From Sulfitobacter sp. SK011 (GTDB lineage Bacteria > Pseudomonadota > Alphaproteobacteria > Rhodobacterales > Rhodobacteraceae): a stretch of DNA of 64,000 bases. The position numbers and the translations under genes were made by a program. The notes below the pieces were generated by a model. The model did no database searches. It was not told the origin of the DNA and saw only the letters and a program-made list of their open reading frames with translations. The first letter of the stretch is position 1; each line of letters opens with the position of its first letter. Where the stretch lies: assembly GCF_003352065.1 (NCBI RefSeq), contig NZ_CP025803.1, positions 2,211,574-2,275,573 on the forward strand. Direction: 5' to 3'. Below are positions 27,541 through 37,841 of this stretch, piece by piece.

Positions 27541-28437
27541 TCAGCAGATATTGATTTGGCCTGCGAGCGTCAAGACCAACTCAGGTATGAGGGGCCTTGG
27601 CCTGAAAGAAAACGATCTCGGCCGGAATACGCAGCCCATCTGGTGTTTCAAAGGGCGCAGCGCATAGCTGTCGAAAATCCGTGCACTGATGGCGTCCTGA
27701 TCCGCGTCCGTTCCGTTGAAATGCAAAATGGTGCGCCCGGCAGGCCCCACATTGACAGCAAGTTCTGCAACGTCGCGCCGGTTGCCCTGCGGCGTCAGGT
27801 CCAAGGCGGAAACAGCAACCCCGATGTCTTCAAACCCGGCCTGTTCCAGAACGTCGCGCACCCGCTCAGGATCGCGCATTGAAAACGGGCCGGGCGCATC
27901 GGGATCAACAGCCGGAGGCGCGCCAAGCACGGCCTTCGCGGCGGCGGCGCTGTAGGTAAACCACGGGTTGTTCGCAATCGCGCCCCAACTGGCGCATGAC
28001 ATCCCTGCACCGGGCCGCATTGCCTTGCGCATGTTGGAAAATGCACCGACCGCGTCGGCAAAAAACATCGTGCCAAACCGCGAGATCATCTGATCAAATA
28101 GGGCTGGTTCAAAATTGAAATCGGCCGCATCAGCCTCAATAAACTTAACGTTATCCAGATCTTGGGCGCGATCGCGGGCGCGGGCCAGCATGGTTGGAGA
28201 TATATCAAGGCCATGAACCTGTCCGGCTGCGCCAACCCTTTCGGCGGCCTGCAAGGTGCTGGCACCTGTGCCGCATCCTATATCGAGTATAACCTGATCA
28301 TTCATCAGGTTCGCGCGCGCCAGCACACCATCCAAAACCGGTTGCATGAGCCAATCCAGCGCGGCCTGCCGCGCCACCCATGTATCCCCGGCACCAGAGC
28401 GCCAGAATTCGGCCTGATCTGCGTTTGAGCCGCTCAC
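27541..28437 (-). CDS. SAM-dependent methyltransferase with a frameshifted C-terminus
   Basis: A 298-codon frame with a class I methyltransferase fold: motif I ILDIGCGTGAST (about 50-61), motif II HGLDISPTML (about 75-84) and a later FEDIGVAVS strand. The substrate is unknown. At about 27649-27656 the sequence shifts frame. The other frame reads PFETPDGLRIPAEIVFFQA and stops at 27581, the expected ending of this family, while the actual frame continues with an unrelated tail to 27541. The cause is either one lost base or a 5-base insertion (CTGCG). The start is a GTG overlapping the RACo-like stop (GTGA), so the two are coupled. The core fold is complete and may still work. Confidence 0.8.
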   Translation of the reverse strand: MSGSNADQAEFWRSGAGDTWVARQAALDWLMQPVLDGVLARANLMNDQVILDIGCGTGASTLQAAERVGAAGQVHGLDISPTMLARARDRAQDLDNVKFIEADAADFNFEPALFDQMISRFGTMFFADAVGAFSNMRKAMRPGAGMSCASWGAIANNPWFTYSAAAAKAVLGAPPAVDPDAPGPFSMRDPERVRDVLEQAGFEDIGVAVSALDLTPQGNRRDVAELAVNVGPAGRTILHFNGTDADQDAISARIFDSYALRPLKHQMGCVFRPRSFSFRPRPLIPELVLTLAGQINIC

Positions 28438-30464
28438 GCTGGCCGCCGCCTGCGCCTGCTGTCACCGCCACCAGTGTTGAATGTCGCAGTCGGCAGCGTC
28501 ACGATGCTGTTCAAAATCGGAAACGGTTCAACCGCGTTCGGGATGGCAGAGGCGTTCACAAAATGCTCCTGAAAACGCGGCTCAATAGCGGTTTCAATCT
28601 TGTGGATCGCGCGCACAGTTTCTTCAATTTCGGCGCGTGCCAGGGTATTCAGCAAGGCAATCCGCGCGCCGGTGCCAGCGGCATTGCCCGCCGAGGTGAC
28701 TTTTTCCAGCGGCGCATCCGGGATCATGCCAAGGATCATAGCGTGTTTGGGCGAAATATGCGCGCCAAAGGCACCGGCCAGTACCACACGGTCCACCTTG
28801 TCCACGCCGAATTTGTCCATCAACAGCCGGGCACCCGAATAAAGCGCTGCCTTGGCCATCTGAATTTCGCGAATGTCGCGGTTGGTCACGGTGATCCTGG
28901 GGCCACCCGCATCTGTGCCGTCATAGACCAGATATGAATTGGTGCGCCCGTCTTCGAAAACGTTCGGCGATCCGGTCTGTTCGGACGTGCCGATCAACCC
29001 CGGTGCATCGACAATCCCGTGCAGGCGCATTTCGGCCACCATTTCGATGATGCCAGACCCACAAATACCGGTGACACCGGTGGTGGCAATAGCATCTTGA
29101 AACCGATCTTCATCCGACCACAGGTCTGATCCGATGACCTTAAAGCGTGCAATCTTGGTCACGGGGTCAATCTCAACCCGTTCAATGGCACCCGGAGCGG
29201 CACGTTGCCCCGACGATATCTGTGCCCCCTCGAATGCGGGTCCGGTGGGCGACGAACACGCCAGCACCTTGTCCTTGTTTCCCAGCAAAATCTCGGCGTT
29301 GGTGCCGACATCGACAACCAGAACCAAATCTTCGGATTTGTCCGGTGCTTCGCTCAACGCGACTGCGGCGGCATCGGCACCCACATGTCCCGCGATGCAC
29401 GGCAAGAGATACACCCGTGCCGAGGGGTGGATGTTCAGCTCCAGATCATCGGCACGCAGGCGCATGGCATTGGATGTCGCCAGCGCAAAAGGGGCCTGTC
29501 CCAATTCAAACGGATCAATGCCCAGAAACAGGTGGTGCATGACCGGATTGCAAACAAAAACCGCGTCCACGATCAGGTCTTTGTCGACACCGGCCTCAGT
29601 CGCAATTTGCGAGAAAAGCCCATTCATGCCTTCGCGCACTGCGCGGGTCATTTCATTGGCACCCGACGGGTTCATCATGGAATAGCTGACCCGACTCATC
29701 AGGTCTTCGCCAAAGCGGATCTGCGGGTTCATCACACCGGAGGATGCAACAACTTCGCCGGTTTGCAGGTCACACAGATGCGCGGCAATGGTGGTAGAGC
29801 CCAAATCGACCGCGACGCCGTAAACTGTCCCTTCGTAATAGCCCGGCCAGATGTGCATGATCCGTGGCGGGTTCTCTGCATCGCCCAGATGCAGGGCGAC
29901 TGTGACCTTCCAATTGCCTTTGCGCAGGACCGGTTGCATCACCTGCAGAATGTTAAGGTCGGCGTTGACCTTCTCCAGATCCCATTGATCGCGCAGGGCA
30001 TCGCGCAACCGTTCCAGATCACCGGAAGGGTCATGCATGTCCGGCTCTGCCACCTCAACATAAAAGAGCTTGGTTGACGGATTCAGCACGATCTCACGCG
30101 CCTCGGCCCGTTTGCGCACCACCTGTTTGTGCACCTGGCTTTCCGGTGGCACATCGATCACCACATCGCCGTGAACCGTCGCCTGACAGCCCAGACGGCG
30201 GCCCTCAATCAGCCCGCGCTTGTCCTTGTAGCGTTGCTCAACCGAATTCCATGCCGACAAGGCATCGTCACGCACGGTCACCTTATGCTTGGAGAACTCA
30301 CCATAGCTTGGGGTGATCTGACATTTGGAACAGATCCCGCGACCACCGCACACCGAATCCAAATCAACGCCCAGTTGTCGCGCGGCCGTGAGGATCGGGG
30401 TCCCGACGGCGAAATGCCCGCGCTTGCCCGAAGGGGTGAAAATCACCAGTGGATCACTGCTCAT
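28434..30464 (-). CDS. RACo-like corrinoid-protein reductive activator (2Fe-2S + ASKHA)
   Basis: 676 residues. The N-terminal ferredoxin domain carries CGGRGICSKC near residues 39-48 and a further Cys near 93 for a plant-type [2Fe-2S] cluster. A linker and an ASKHA ATPase domain follow, with GVAVDLGSTTIAAHLCD (about 213-229) and VLVVDVGTNAEILLG (about 382-396). Such proteins use ATP to reduce the cobalt of corrinoid methyltransferases back to Co(I). No corrinoid protein or methyl-H4folate methyltransferase gene lies nearby, so its client is elsewhere. It is followed by the methyltransferase with a 4-base overlap. GAGGA lies about 9 bases before the ATG. Confidence 0.87.
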   Translation of the reverse strand: MSSDPLVIFTPSGKRGHFAVGTPILTAARQLGVDLDSVCGGRGICSKCQITPSYGEFSKHKVTVRDDALSAWNSVEQRYKDKRGLIEGRRLGCQATVHGDVVIDVPPESQVHKQVVRKRAEAREIVLNPSTKLFYVEVAEPDMHDPSGDLERLRDALRDQWDLEKVNADLNILQVMQPVLRKGNWKVTVALHLGDAENPPRIMHIWPGYYEGTVYGVAVDLGSTTIAAHLCDLQTGEVVASSGVMNPQIRFGEDLMSRVSYSMMNPSGANEMTRAVREGMNGLFSQIATEAGVDKDLIVDAVFVCNPVMHHLFLGIDPFELGQAPFALATSNAMRLRADDLELNIHPSARVYLLPCIAGHVGADAAAVALSEAPDKSEDLVLVVDVGTNAEILLGNKDKVLACSSPTGPAFEGAQISSGQRAAPGAIERVEIDPVTKIARFKVIGSDLWSDEDRFQDAIATTGVTGICGSGIIEMVAEMRLHGIVDAPGLIGTSEQTGSPNVFEDGRTNSYLVYDGTDAGGPRITVTNRDIREIQMAKAALYSGARLLMDKFGVDKVDRVVLAGAFGAHISPKHAMILGMIPDAPLEKVTSAGNAAGTGARIALLNTLARAEIEETVRAIHKIETAIEPRFQEHFVNASAIPNAVEPFPILNSIVTLPTATFNTGGGDSRRRRRPA

Positions 30465-30690
30465 AGGTCTCTGTCCTCAAACGCTTTTCGTCACCATAGC
30501 GTCAAGCACGGCAGGCGAAAGGCAATGAGCGGCAAATAATGCGCCTGCCGCGCCATCTTTGGTGCTTCTTTTGGACCAAAGACGACTGCCAACAGGTCGC
30601 ACACGGCCCCGACACCCGTGACAGCGCTTAATTCCCGGCAACAGCCCTTGGCATCCCGTCACATCCGTGAAATAGCAAACCGCCAAATGA

Positions 30691-32172
<1,482 letters not shown>

Positions 32173-32222
32173 GTGTTTTTATTCAGTCATATAAACGTCA
32201 TTGTTCAAGTGATGCATAAACA

Positions 32223-33383
32223 ATGACCCCCGGCGCGCGCGTGGCCGCAGCCATCGAGGTGTTGGACGACATGGCAGGCGGGCTGGCAGCGGAACAGGCG
32301 TTGACCCGCTGGGCGCGTCGCAGCCGCTTTGCCGGGTCCAAAGACCGCGCCGCCATACGCGATCACGTGTTCGATGTTTTGCGCACCCGGAAAACAGCGG
32401 CGTACTACGGCGGGTCTGACACTGCGCGCGCCTTGATGATCGGGCTTCTGCACCACCAGCGTGCTGATATTGCGTCCCTTTTTGACGCACAAGGTCATGC
32501 GCCGAGCCCCTTGAGCGAGGCCGAAGCCAATTTTCCCGACCCACCAACCGATCCGCAAATTCTGTGGAACCTGCCGGATTGGGTGATCCCGCTTTTTCAG
32601 ACCTCACTGGGTGATGGTGCTGCCGCCGCAGCCCTTGCACTGCAAAGCCGCGCGCCGATCACTTTGCGGGTCAATCTCGCAAAAATTACCCGCGCAGAGG
32701 CTCAGGAAATGCTGCGCGAACAGGGGATTGAAACAACTGACAATCCATTGGCAAATTCGGCCCTCACGGTGAATCAAGGCGCGCGTCAGATACGCAATTC
32801 TGCAGCTTATTCAGAGGGTTATGTTGAGTTGCAGGACGCCGCCAGCCAAGCGGTTGTGGCGGCGCTGCCAAGGGGCGGCAAAGTGCTTGATTATTGCACC
32901 GGCGGCGGTGGCAAGGCGCTGGCTTTGGCGATGGATACAAGCCGACAGGTTTTTGCCCATGATATCGACACGAGCCGCATGGCTGACCTGCCAACCCGGA
33001 CGGCACGCGCCGCCGCTGGCGTGGTGCAGGTTGAAACTGACGATCTAAGCACGCATGCCCCCTATGACGTGGTGCTCTGTGATGCGCCCTGTTCAGGGTC
33101 GGGCGCATGGCGCCGCGCAGCCGAAGGGAAATGGATCCTGACTCCGGATCGGTTGCAGTCTCTTACCCAAATACAGGATGGCATCCTGGACAAGGCGGCC
33201 GCTTTGACAGCCCCGAACGGCGTTCTGGCCTATGCCACCTGTTCAGTCTTCAAGTCCGAGAACGAAGACCGCGTTGATGCCTTTCTTGCCCGGAACCCGG
33301 GATGGCAGACGGTGTTTTCACACCGCTATGCGGTTGATGATCACGGCGACGGCTTTTTCACAGCACACTTGACCCGAGCGTAA
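32223..33383 (+). CDS. RsmB-family rRNA (cytosine-5) methyltransferase
   Basis: A 386-residue RsmB/NOL1/NOP2-type enzyme. The N-terminal part (about 1-130) is the helical NusB-like region. The methyltransferase domain shows KVLDYCTGGGGKALALA (SAM site, about 220), DAPCSGSGAWRR with the releasing cysteine (about 280) and YATCSVFKSENED with the catalytic cysteine (about 338). The family methylates C5 of cytosine in 16S rRNA (position 967 in E. coli). The exact target here is inferred. It follows guaB by 50 bases on the same strand. Confidence 0.9.
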   Translation: MTPGARVAAAIEVLDDMAGGLAAEQALTRWARRSRFAGSKDRAAIRDHVFDVLRTRKTAAYYGGSDTARALMIGLLHHQRADIASLFDAQGHAPSPLSEAEANFPDPPTDPQILWNLPDWVIPLFQTSLGDGAAAAALALQSRAPITLRVNLAKITRAEAQEMLREQGIETTDNPLANSALTVNQGARQIRNSAAYSEGYVELQDAASQAVVAALPRGGKVLDYCTGGGGKALALAMDTSRQVFAHDIDTSRMADLPTRTARAAAGVVQVETDDLSTHAPYDVVLCDAPCSGSGAWRRAAEGKWILTPDRLQSLTQIQDGILDKAAALTAPNGVLAYATCSVFKSENEDRVDAFLARNPGWQTVFSHRYAVDDHGDGFFTAHLTRA

Positions 33384-33489
33384 CGCTGCGCATACTCAAC
33401 CAAAGCGTGTAAAGTTTGCCTTGGTTAAAGGCTGATTAACCCTTAGTGCGCGTAACTGTTGGTAAGATTCGCGTAGATCGGGGACGGCT

Positions 33490-35796
33490 TTGCATAAAGA
33501 AACCAGCCAGGAAAATGAGCCGCCGCACGTCGTGCCGAAGACTTATGGTCGGGTCAGGATTCTATTCTTGCTAGCCTTTGTCCTTGGAATATTTGCGATT
33601 GTTGCTCCTTTCAGAACGGCCACCTTGGGTCTGACTGCAAGCGCTGCGGCCTTGTTCACAGCAGCGGTGGTCACGCAATTCTTGTCTGGCCTCCGAGACC
33701 GCAAGCAAAGCAATGTGTTTGATGTGGTTGCGGATTTCATCGAGAAAGACACCGCACCCGGCATTGTGGCAACCGGTGACGGGCGGGTCATTTCGCAAAA
33801 TGCTGCTGCAAAAGCCCAGTTCAAGGCGGCCAACAGCCAGACACTTGCCAAGGTTCTGGACACCCAGTTTGCCAATCCCGGTGGCATCTTGTTCCGCCTT
33901 CAAGCGCGCGCAGCGGCGAATGGTGCCGCCCGCGAAGACATCCTCACCCGCAGCGGTCACATACGGTTGTCCGTCCATGAAATGGGGCCTGACGGCTATG
34001 TCTGGCGAATCGAGCAGATTGCCGAACGTCAGGCACCGCGCAATGCGGGTGACGGTGTGCAATTGCCGATGCTGATGGCGGGGCGCGGGGATGTGATCTT
34101 GTTCATGAATGATGCGGCGCGCCTGCTGATGGGCGCGCGGGTCAAATCCCTCGACCGGGTCTTTACCGCGCTGCCTGTTGTGCCCGGTACCCCGATCGAA
34201 ATTACCACTGCCGAGGGCCCCAAAATGGCGCTTGTTGCTGAGGTTCCGGCGGGGGCCGGGCGCAGGGCGCTTTATCTGCTACCCGCCCCCGATGGTCAGG
34301 ACGTCGGCAAAGGCTGGCAGGTTTTTCAGGAATTGCCGGTCCCGATGATCAAGGTGGCCCCCGATGGGGCGGTTTTGTCGTTCAATCGGATGGCTGCCAA
34401 GCTGATCGGTGTATCGCTGAGCACCGATGTCCATCTGTCGCAGTTGATGGAGGGGCTGGGGAGGTCCATATCAGATTGGCTGAGCGACACATTGGCAGGC
34501 AGGTCCGTTCAGAAGTCCGAATTTTTGCGCCTGTCACGCACCGATCGCGAAGTTTTTGTGCAAGTCACGCTGAACCGCATTACTGAGGAGGGCAAACAGG
34601 CCCTGATCGCCGTCCTGCATGACGCGACCGAATTGAAATCCCTTGAAGCGCAATTTGTGCAAAGCCAGAAAATGCAGGCCATTGGCCAGTTGGCCGGGGG
34701 CGTTGCGCATGATTTTAATAACCTTCTGACGGCAATTTCGGGCCATTGCGATCTTTTGTTGTTACGACACGATCAGGGCGATCCGGACTATGGCGATCTT
34801 GTCCAGATCAACCAGAATGCCAACCGCGCGGCCGCGCTGGTCGGTCAGTTGCTGGCGTTTTCGCGCAAACAGACATTGCGGCCGGAAACGCTTGATATGC
34901 GCGACACGCTTGCGGATCTCACCCATCTGCTTAACCGGCTCGTCGGCGAAAAAGTGACCCTGACGCTCAGCCATGATCCGGTGCTCAAACCGATCCGCGC
35001 CGACAAACGGCAGTTGGAACAGGTCTTGATGAACCTCGTCGTCAATGCGCGCGATGCGATGCCTGCGGGTGGCGAGATCAGGATCATCACCGAATGCACC
35101 AAGCTGTCAGAACCATTGGTGCGCGACCGGGTAACCGTCCCTGCGGGGCAATATGTAACCGTTCAGGTCAACGATGATGGTGTCGGTATCCCGCCTGATA
35201 AACTGCAAAAAGTGTTTGAGCCGTTTTTCACGACCAAACGCACGGGCGAGGGCACAGGTCTGGGCCTTTCGACCGCATATGGGATCGTGAAACAGACTGG
35301 CGGCTTCATTTTCGCGGATTCCACACTGGGGATTGGGACGTCTTTTACGCTGTATTTCCAGGTGCTTGATGTGCAGCCACCCGAGGTGAAACCGGTGATC
35401 GCAAAAGCACCGCGCAGCGCCCCGAAACATGCTGATGGCGTCATACTGCTTGTCGAAGACGAGGCCCCGGTGCGCGCCTTTGCCAGCCGCGCTTTGCGCC
35501 TGCGCGGCTACACTGTTCTGGAGGCTGACTCAGCCGAGGCGGCCTTGAAAACCCTAGAAGATGAAAGCCTGAACATCGACGTCTTTGTCACGGATGTGGT
35601 TATGCCCGGCATGGACGGCCCCAGCTGGGTCCGCGAGGCGCTCAAAGACCGGCCTGATGTCAGAGTGGTGTTTGTATCGGGCTATGCCGAGGATAGTTTT
35701 GGCGAGGAACAGACCAAAATCCCAAATTCAGTGTTCCTGCCCAAACCGTTTTCCCTAAATGATCTTACCGACACGGTTCATCAACAGCTTCACTAA
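33490..35796 (+). CDS. cckA: hybrid histidine kinase, CckA type
   Basis: 768 residues. Two membrane helices (about 24-42 and 46-66) are followed by PAS-like regions, then the phosphoacceptor GGVAHDFNNLLTAISGH (His407), the ATP-lid boxes NLVVNARDAM, DDGVGIPP and GTGLGLSTAYGIV, and a C-terminal receiver with LLVEDEAP and FVTDVVMPGMDGP (Asp702). This order matches CckA, which feeds phosphate through ChpT to CtrA. In Roseobacters that pathway controls motility and gene transfer agents more than division. Neither chpT nor ctrA is in the window. The start is a TTG with GGGGA upstream; a later GTG is possible. Confidence 0.9.
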   Translation: MHKETSQENEPPHVVPKTYGRVRILFLLAFVLGIFAIVAPFRTATLGLTASAAALFTAAVVTQFLSGLRDRKQSNVFDVVADFIEKDTAPGIVATGDGRVISQNAAAKAQFKAANSQTLAKVLDTQFANPGGILFRLQARAAANGAAREDILTRSGHIRLSVHEMGPDGYVWRIEQIAERQAPRNAGDGVQLPMLMAGRGDVILFMNDAARLLMGARVKSLDRVFTALPVVPGTPIEITTAEGPKMALVAEVPAGAGRRALYLLPAPDGQDVGKGWQVFQELPVPMIKVAPDGAVLSFNRMAAKLIGVSLSTDVHLSQLMEGLGRSISDWLSDTLAGRSVQKSEFLRLSRTDREVFVQVTLNRITEEGKQALIAVLHDATELKSLEAQFVQSQKMQAIGQLAGGVAHDFNNLLTAISGHCDLLLLRHDQGDPDYGDLVQINQNANRAAALVGQLLAFSRKQTLRPETLDMRDTLADLTHLLNRLVGEKVTLTLSHDPVLKPIRADKRQLEQVLMNLVVNARDAMPAGGEIRIITECTKLSEPLVRDRVTVPAGQYVTVQVNDDGVGIPPDKLQKVFEPFFTTKRTGEGTGLGLSTAYGIVKQTGGFIFADSTLGIGTSFTLYFQVLDVQPPEVKPVIAKAPRSAPKHADGVILLVEDEAPVRAFASRALRLRGYTVLEADSAEAALKTLEDESLNIDVFVTDVVMPGMDGPSWVREALKDRPDVRVVFVSGYAEDSFGEEQTKIPNSVFLPKPFSLNDLTDTVHQQLH

Positions 35797-35813
35797 GGTC
35801 CTGACCCTGGACT

Positions 35814-36407
35814 TCAACCGATGCTGTCATAAAGCGCAAATTCATCCGCAAACTTGCGTTTGAACCGCATTTCAACATCCGCTGACAAGTTCAGGTCCAT
35901 CTGCGGCGAGACATTTTCCTGGGTGAGGGACAATTCAACGTGCAGCCGCTCTTTCAGGAACGCCTGCAAGCGCGGCTGATCTTCATATCGAAAATAATGG
36001 GTAATCCCGGTGCCGTTGGGCTGGCTTTTCATAAAGTTAAGCTGGCTGCCAACATCTGCAAATCCCGGTTTGTCACCCTTCATATAGGCCAGCACAAATT
36101 CATCGAAACTGATCCCGAAGGTGTTGTTTGGTTTGTCTTTCATGAAGGGTCGCTGCCGATAGCGATACCAGCTGCCCAACCATGACACCGGTTCGCGCAT
36201 TACCGCCATAAGCTCAAGCTCTGCATCGCACACTTTGAGAAACATCGGACGAATGAATCGATTATAGCGATAGACCGGCGCGTGTTTCAGCATTGGTGGT
36301 TCAGAGATCACCATATCGGCACGCGGGGCCAATGCCATCTCATAGGCAGTCGTCCCGGTTTTTGGCATCGACAAAAAGGCCAGACGTTCCTTAAAAAAAA
36401 CCAGCAC
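35814..36407 (-). CDS. sulfotransferase-family protein
   Basis: 197 residues. The N-terminal AFLSMPKTGTTAYEMAL (about 10-26) is the 5'-phosphosulfate loop of PAPS-dependent sulfotransferases, and MREPVSWLGSWYRYR (about 88-102) is the 3'-phosphate strand. The protein is shorter than typical, with a compact C-terminal half. Acceptor unknown; Roseobacter relatives often act on surface glycans or lipids. GTG start with GAGTGG about 6 bases before it. It points away from recA, with which it shares a 203-base intergenic region. Confidence 0.8.
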   Translation of the reverse strand: MLVFFKERLAFLSMPKTGTTAYEMALAPRADMVISEPPMLKHAPVYRYNRFIRPMFLKVCDAELELMAVMREPVSWLGSWYRYRQRPFMKDKPNNTFGISFDEFVLAYMKGDKPGFADVGSQLNFMKSQPNGTGITHYFRYEDQPRLQAFLKERLHVELSLTQENVSPQMDLNLSADVEMRFKRKFADEFALYDSIG

Positions 36408-36500
36408 TTAGCGACCACTCCTGCGTCAAACGACATCACGTGAGTTTGTAAACTACTTCTTAACCTTGATGGGAAAAAGATAGGCAATGAAATAATTTGG

Positions 36501-36544
36501 TTGAAATGTTCTCCTTTTGATCTCATAAGGAACATTAGAAGAAC
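36501..36544 (+). promoter_or_regulatory. recA promoter with LexA (SOS) box
   Basis: GAAC-N7-GAAC at 36530-36544 is an exact copy, in reverse orientation, of the alphaproteobacterial LexA box GTTC-N7-GTTC. A second, imperfect copy, GTTC-N7-GATC, lies at 36508-36522. A plausible promoter is TTGAAA (36501-36506), 17 bases, then CATAAG (36524-36529), so LexA would cover the -10 region and the start of transcription. The sulfotransferase start lies on the other side. Confidence 0.8.
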
Positions 36545-36610
36545 AAAAATCGAGCGGCCCATCGGCGATTGTAGCGGGAGGTCCACTGTGACACTAAGGG
36601 AATAGGCAAC

Positions 36611-37681
36611 ATGGCAACGGCAGATCTTTTGACAATGGACAGCAAGAAAAACGCGGAAAAGCAAAAGGCGCTCGACAGCGCACTGGCACAGATTGAACGT
36701 CAGTTCGGCAAAGGCTCCATCATGAAGCTGGGGGCTGAGGGTGCTATTCAGGACATCACCGCAAGCTCAACCGGATCGCTGGGCCTTGACATCGCGCTTG
36801 GCATTGGCGGTCTGCCGATGGGGCGGATCATCGAGATTTACGGCCCTGAATCATCAGGTAAAACCACGCTGACGCTGCATTGCATCGCAGAACAGCAAAA
36901 GGCCGGTGGCGTCTGTGCATTTGTGGACGCGGAACATGCGCTTGACCCGCAATATGCAAAGAAACTTGGCATCGACATTGACGAGTTGCTGATTTCGCAA
37001 CCCGACACCGGCGAACAGGCGCTCGAAATCACCGACACGCTGGTGCGGTCTGGTGCCGTCAACATGGTTGTGGTCGATTCCGTGGCCGCCCTGACACCCA
37101 AGTCAGAGTTGGAAGGCGACATGGGCGACAGCAGCGTCGGTGTTCAGGCCCGCCTGATGAGCCAGGCCATGCGCAAGCTGACCGGTTCGATCAGCCGGTC
37201 CAACTGCATGGTGATCTTCATTAACCAGATCCGTATGAAAATCGGCGTTATGTTCGGCTCGCCTGAGACGACAAGTGGCGGCAACGCGTTGAAATTCTAT
37301 TCCTCTGTCCGGCTTGATATTCGCCGGATTGGTGCGCTCAAGGACCGCGACGAGGTGGTCGGCAACGCAACCCGCGTCAAGGTTGTGAAAAACAAGGTCG
37401 CAGCCCCCTTCAAGCAGGTCGAGTTTGACATCATGTACGGCGAAGGCATCTCAAAGATGGGCGAATTGCTTGATCTGGGTGTCAAAGTGGGTGTGGTCGA
37501 CAAATCGGGTTCATGGTTCAGCTATGGCGACGAACGCATCGGGCAGGGCCGTGAAAACGCCAAACAGTTCCTGAAGGACAACGAGGCGATGGCGATGGAG
37601 ATCGAAGACAAGATCCGTGCCGCGCATGGCCTTGATTTCAACGGCTCCGAGAAAGAAGATATCGATATTCTTGAGGCATAA
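36611..37681 (+). CDS. recA: recombinase RecA
   Basis: A 356-residue RecA that forms ATP-dependent filaments on single-stranded DNA, promotes strand exchange and triggers LexA self-cleavage. Walker A is [10 protein letters not shown] (about 77-86), Walker B is [10 protein letters not shown] (about 151-160) and the signature [14 protein letters not shown] lies about residue 225. The acidic C-terminus is normal. A RecA-typical opening ([20 protein letters not shown]) follows the start. It is preceded by an SOS box and followed by a terminator, so it is transcribed as a single gene. Confidence 0.98.
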   Translation: MATADLLTMDSKKNAEKQKALDSALAQIERQFGKGSIMKLGAEGAIQDITASSTGSLGLDIALGIGGLPMGRIIEIYGPESSGKTTLTLHCIAEQQKAGGVCAFVDAEHALDPQYAKKLGIDIDELLISQPDTGEQALEITDTLVRSGAVNMVVVDSVAALTPKSELEGDMGDSSVGVQARLMSQAMRKLTGSISRSNCMVIFINQIRMKIGVMFGSPETTSGGNALKFYSSVRLDIRRIGALKDRDEVVGNATRVKVVKNKVAAPFKQVEFDIMYGEGISKMGELLDLGVKVGVVDKSGSWFSYGDERIGQGRENAKQFLKDNEAMAMEIEDKIRAAHGLDFNGSEKEDIDILEA

Positions 37682-37740
37682 AGCCACTTTGACCGGGTTC
37701 AAATTCACTCCGGTGCCAATTTTGATCAGTACCATTAAAG

Positions 37741-37766
37741 GGCGTCCCACAACGGGGCGCCTTTTT
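37741..37766 (+). terminator. recA rho-independent terminator
   Basis: Stem GGCGTCCC/GGGGCGCC (37741-37748 and 37754-37761; one G-T pair) with a five-base loop ACAAC, followed by five T at 37762-37766. Confidence 0.85.
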
Positions 37767-37841
37767 CGTGCGGTCAGGCTGTGGACAGCGCGGGGTGCCA
37801 AGGGTATTTGAATGCCGATACTTGCCCCGGAAGGCCCAGAC

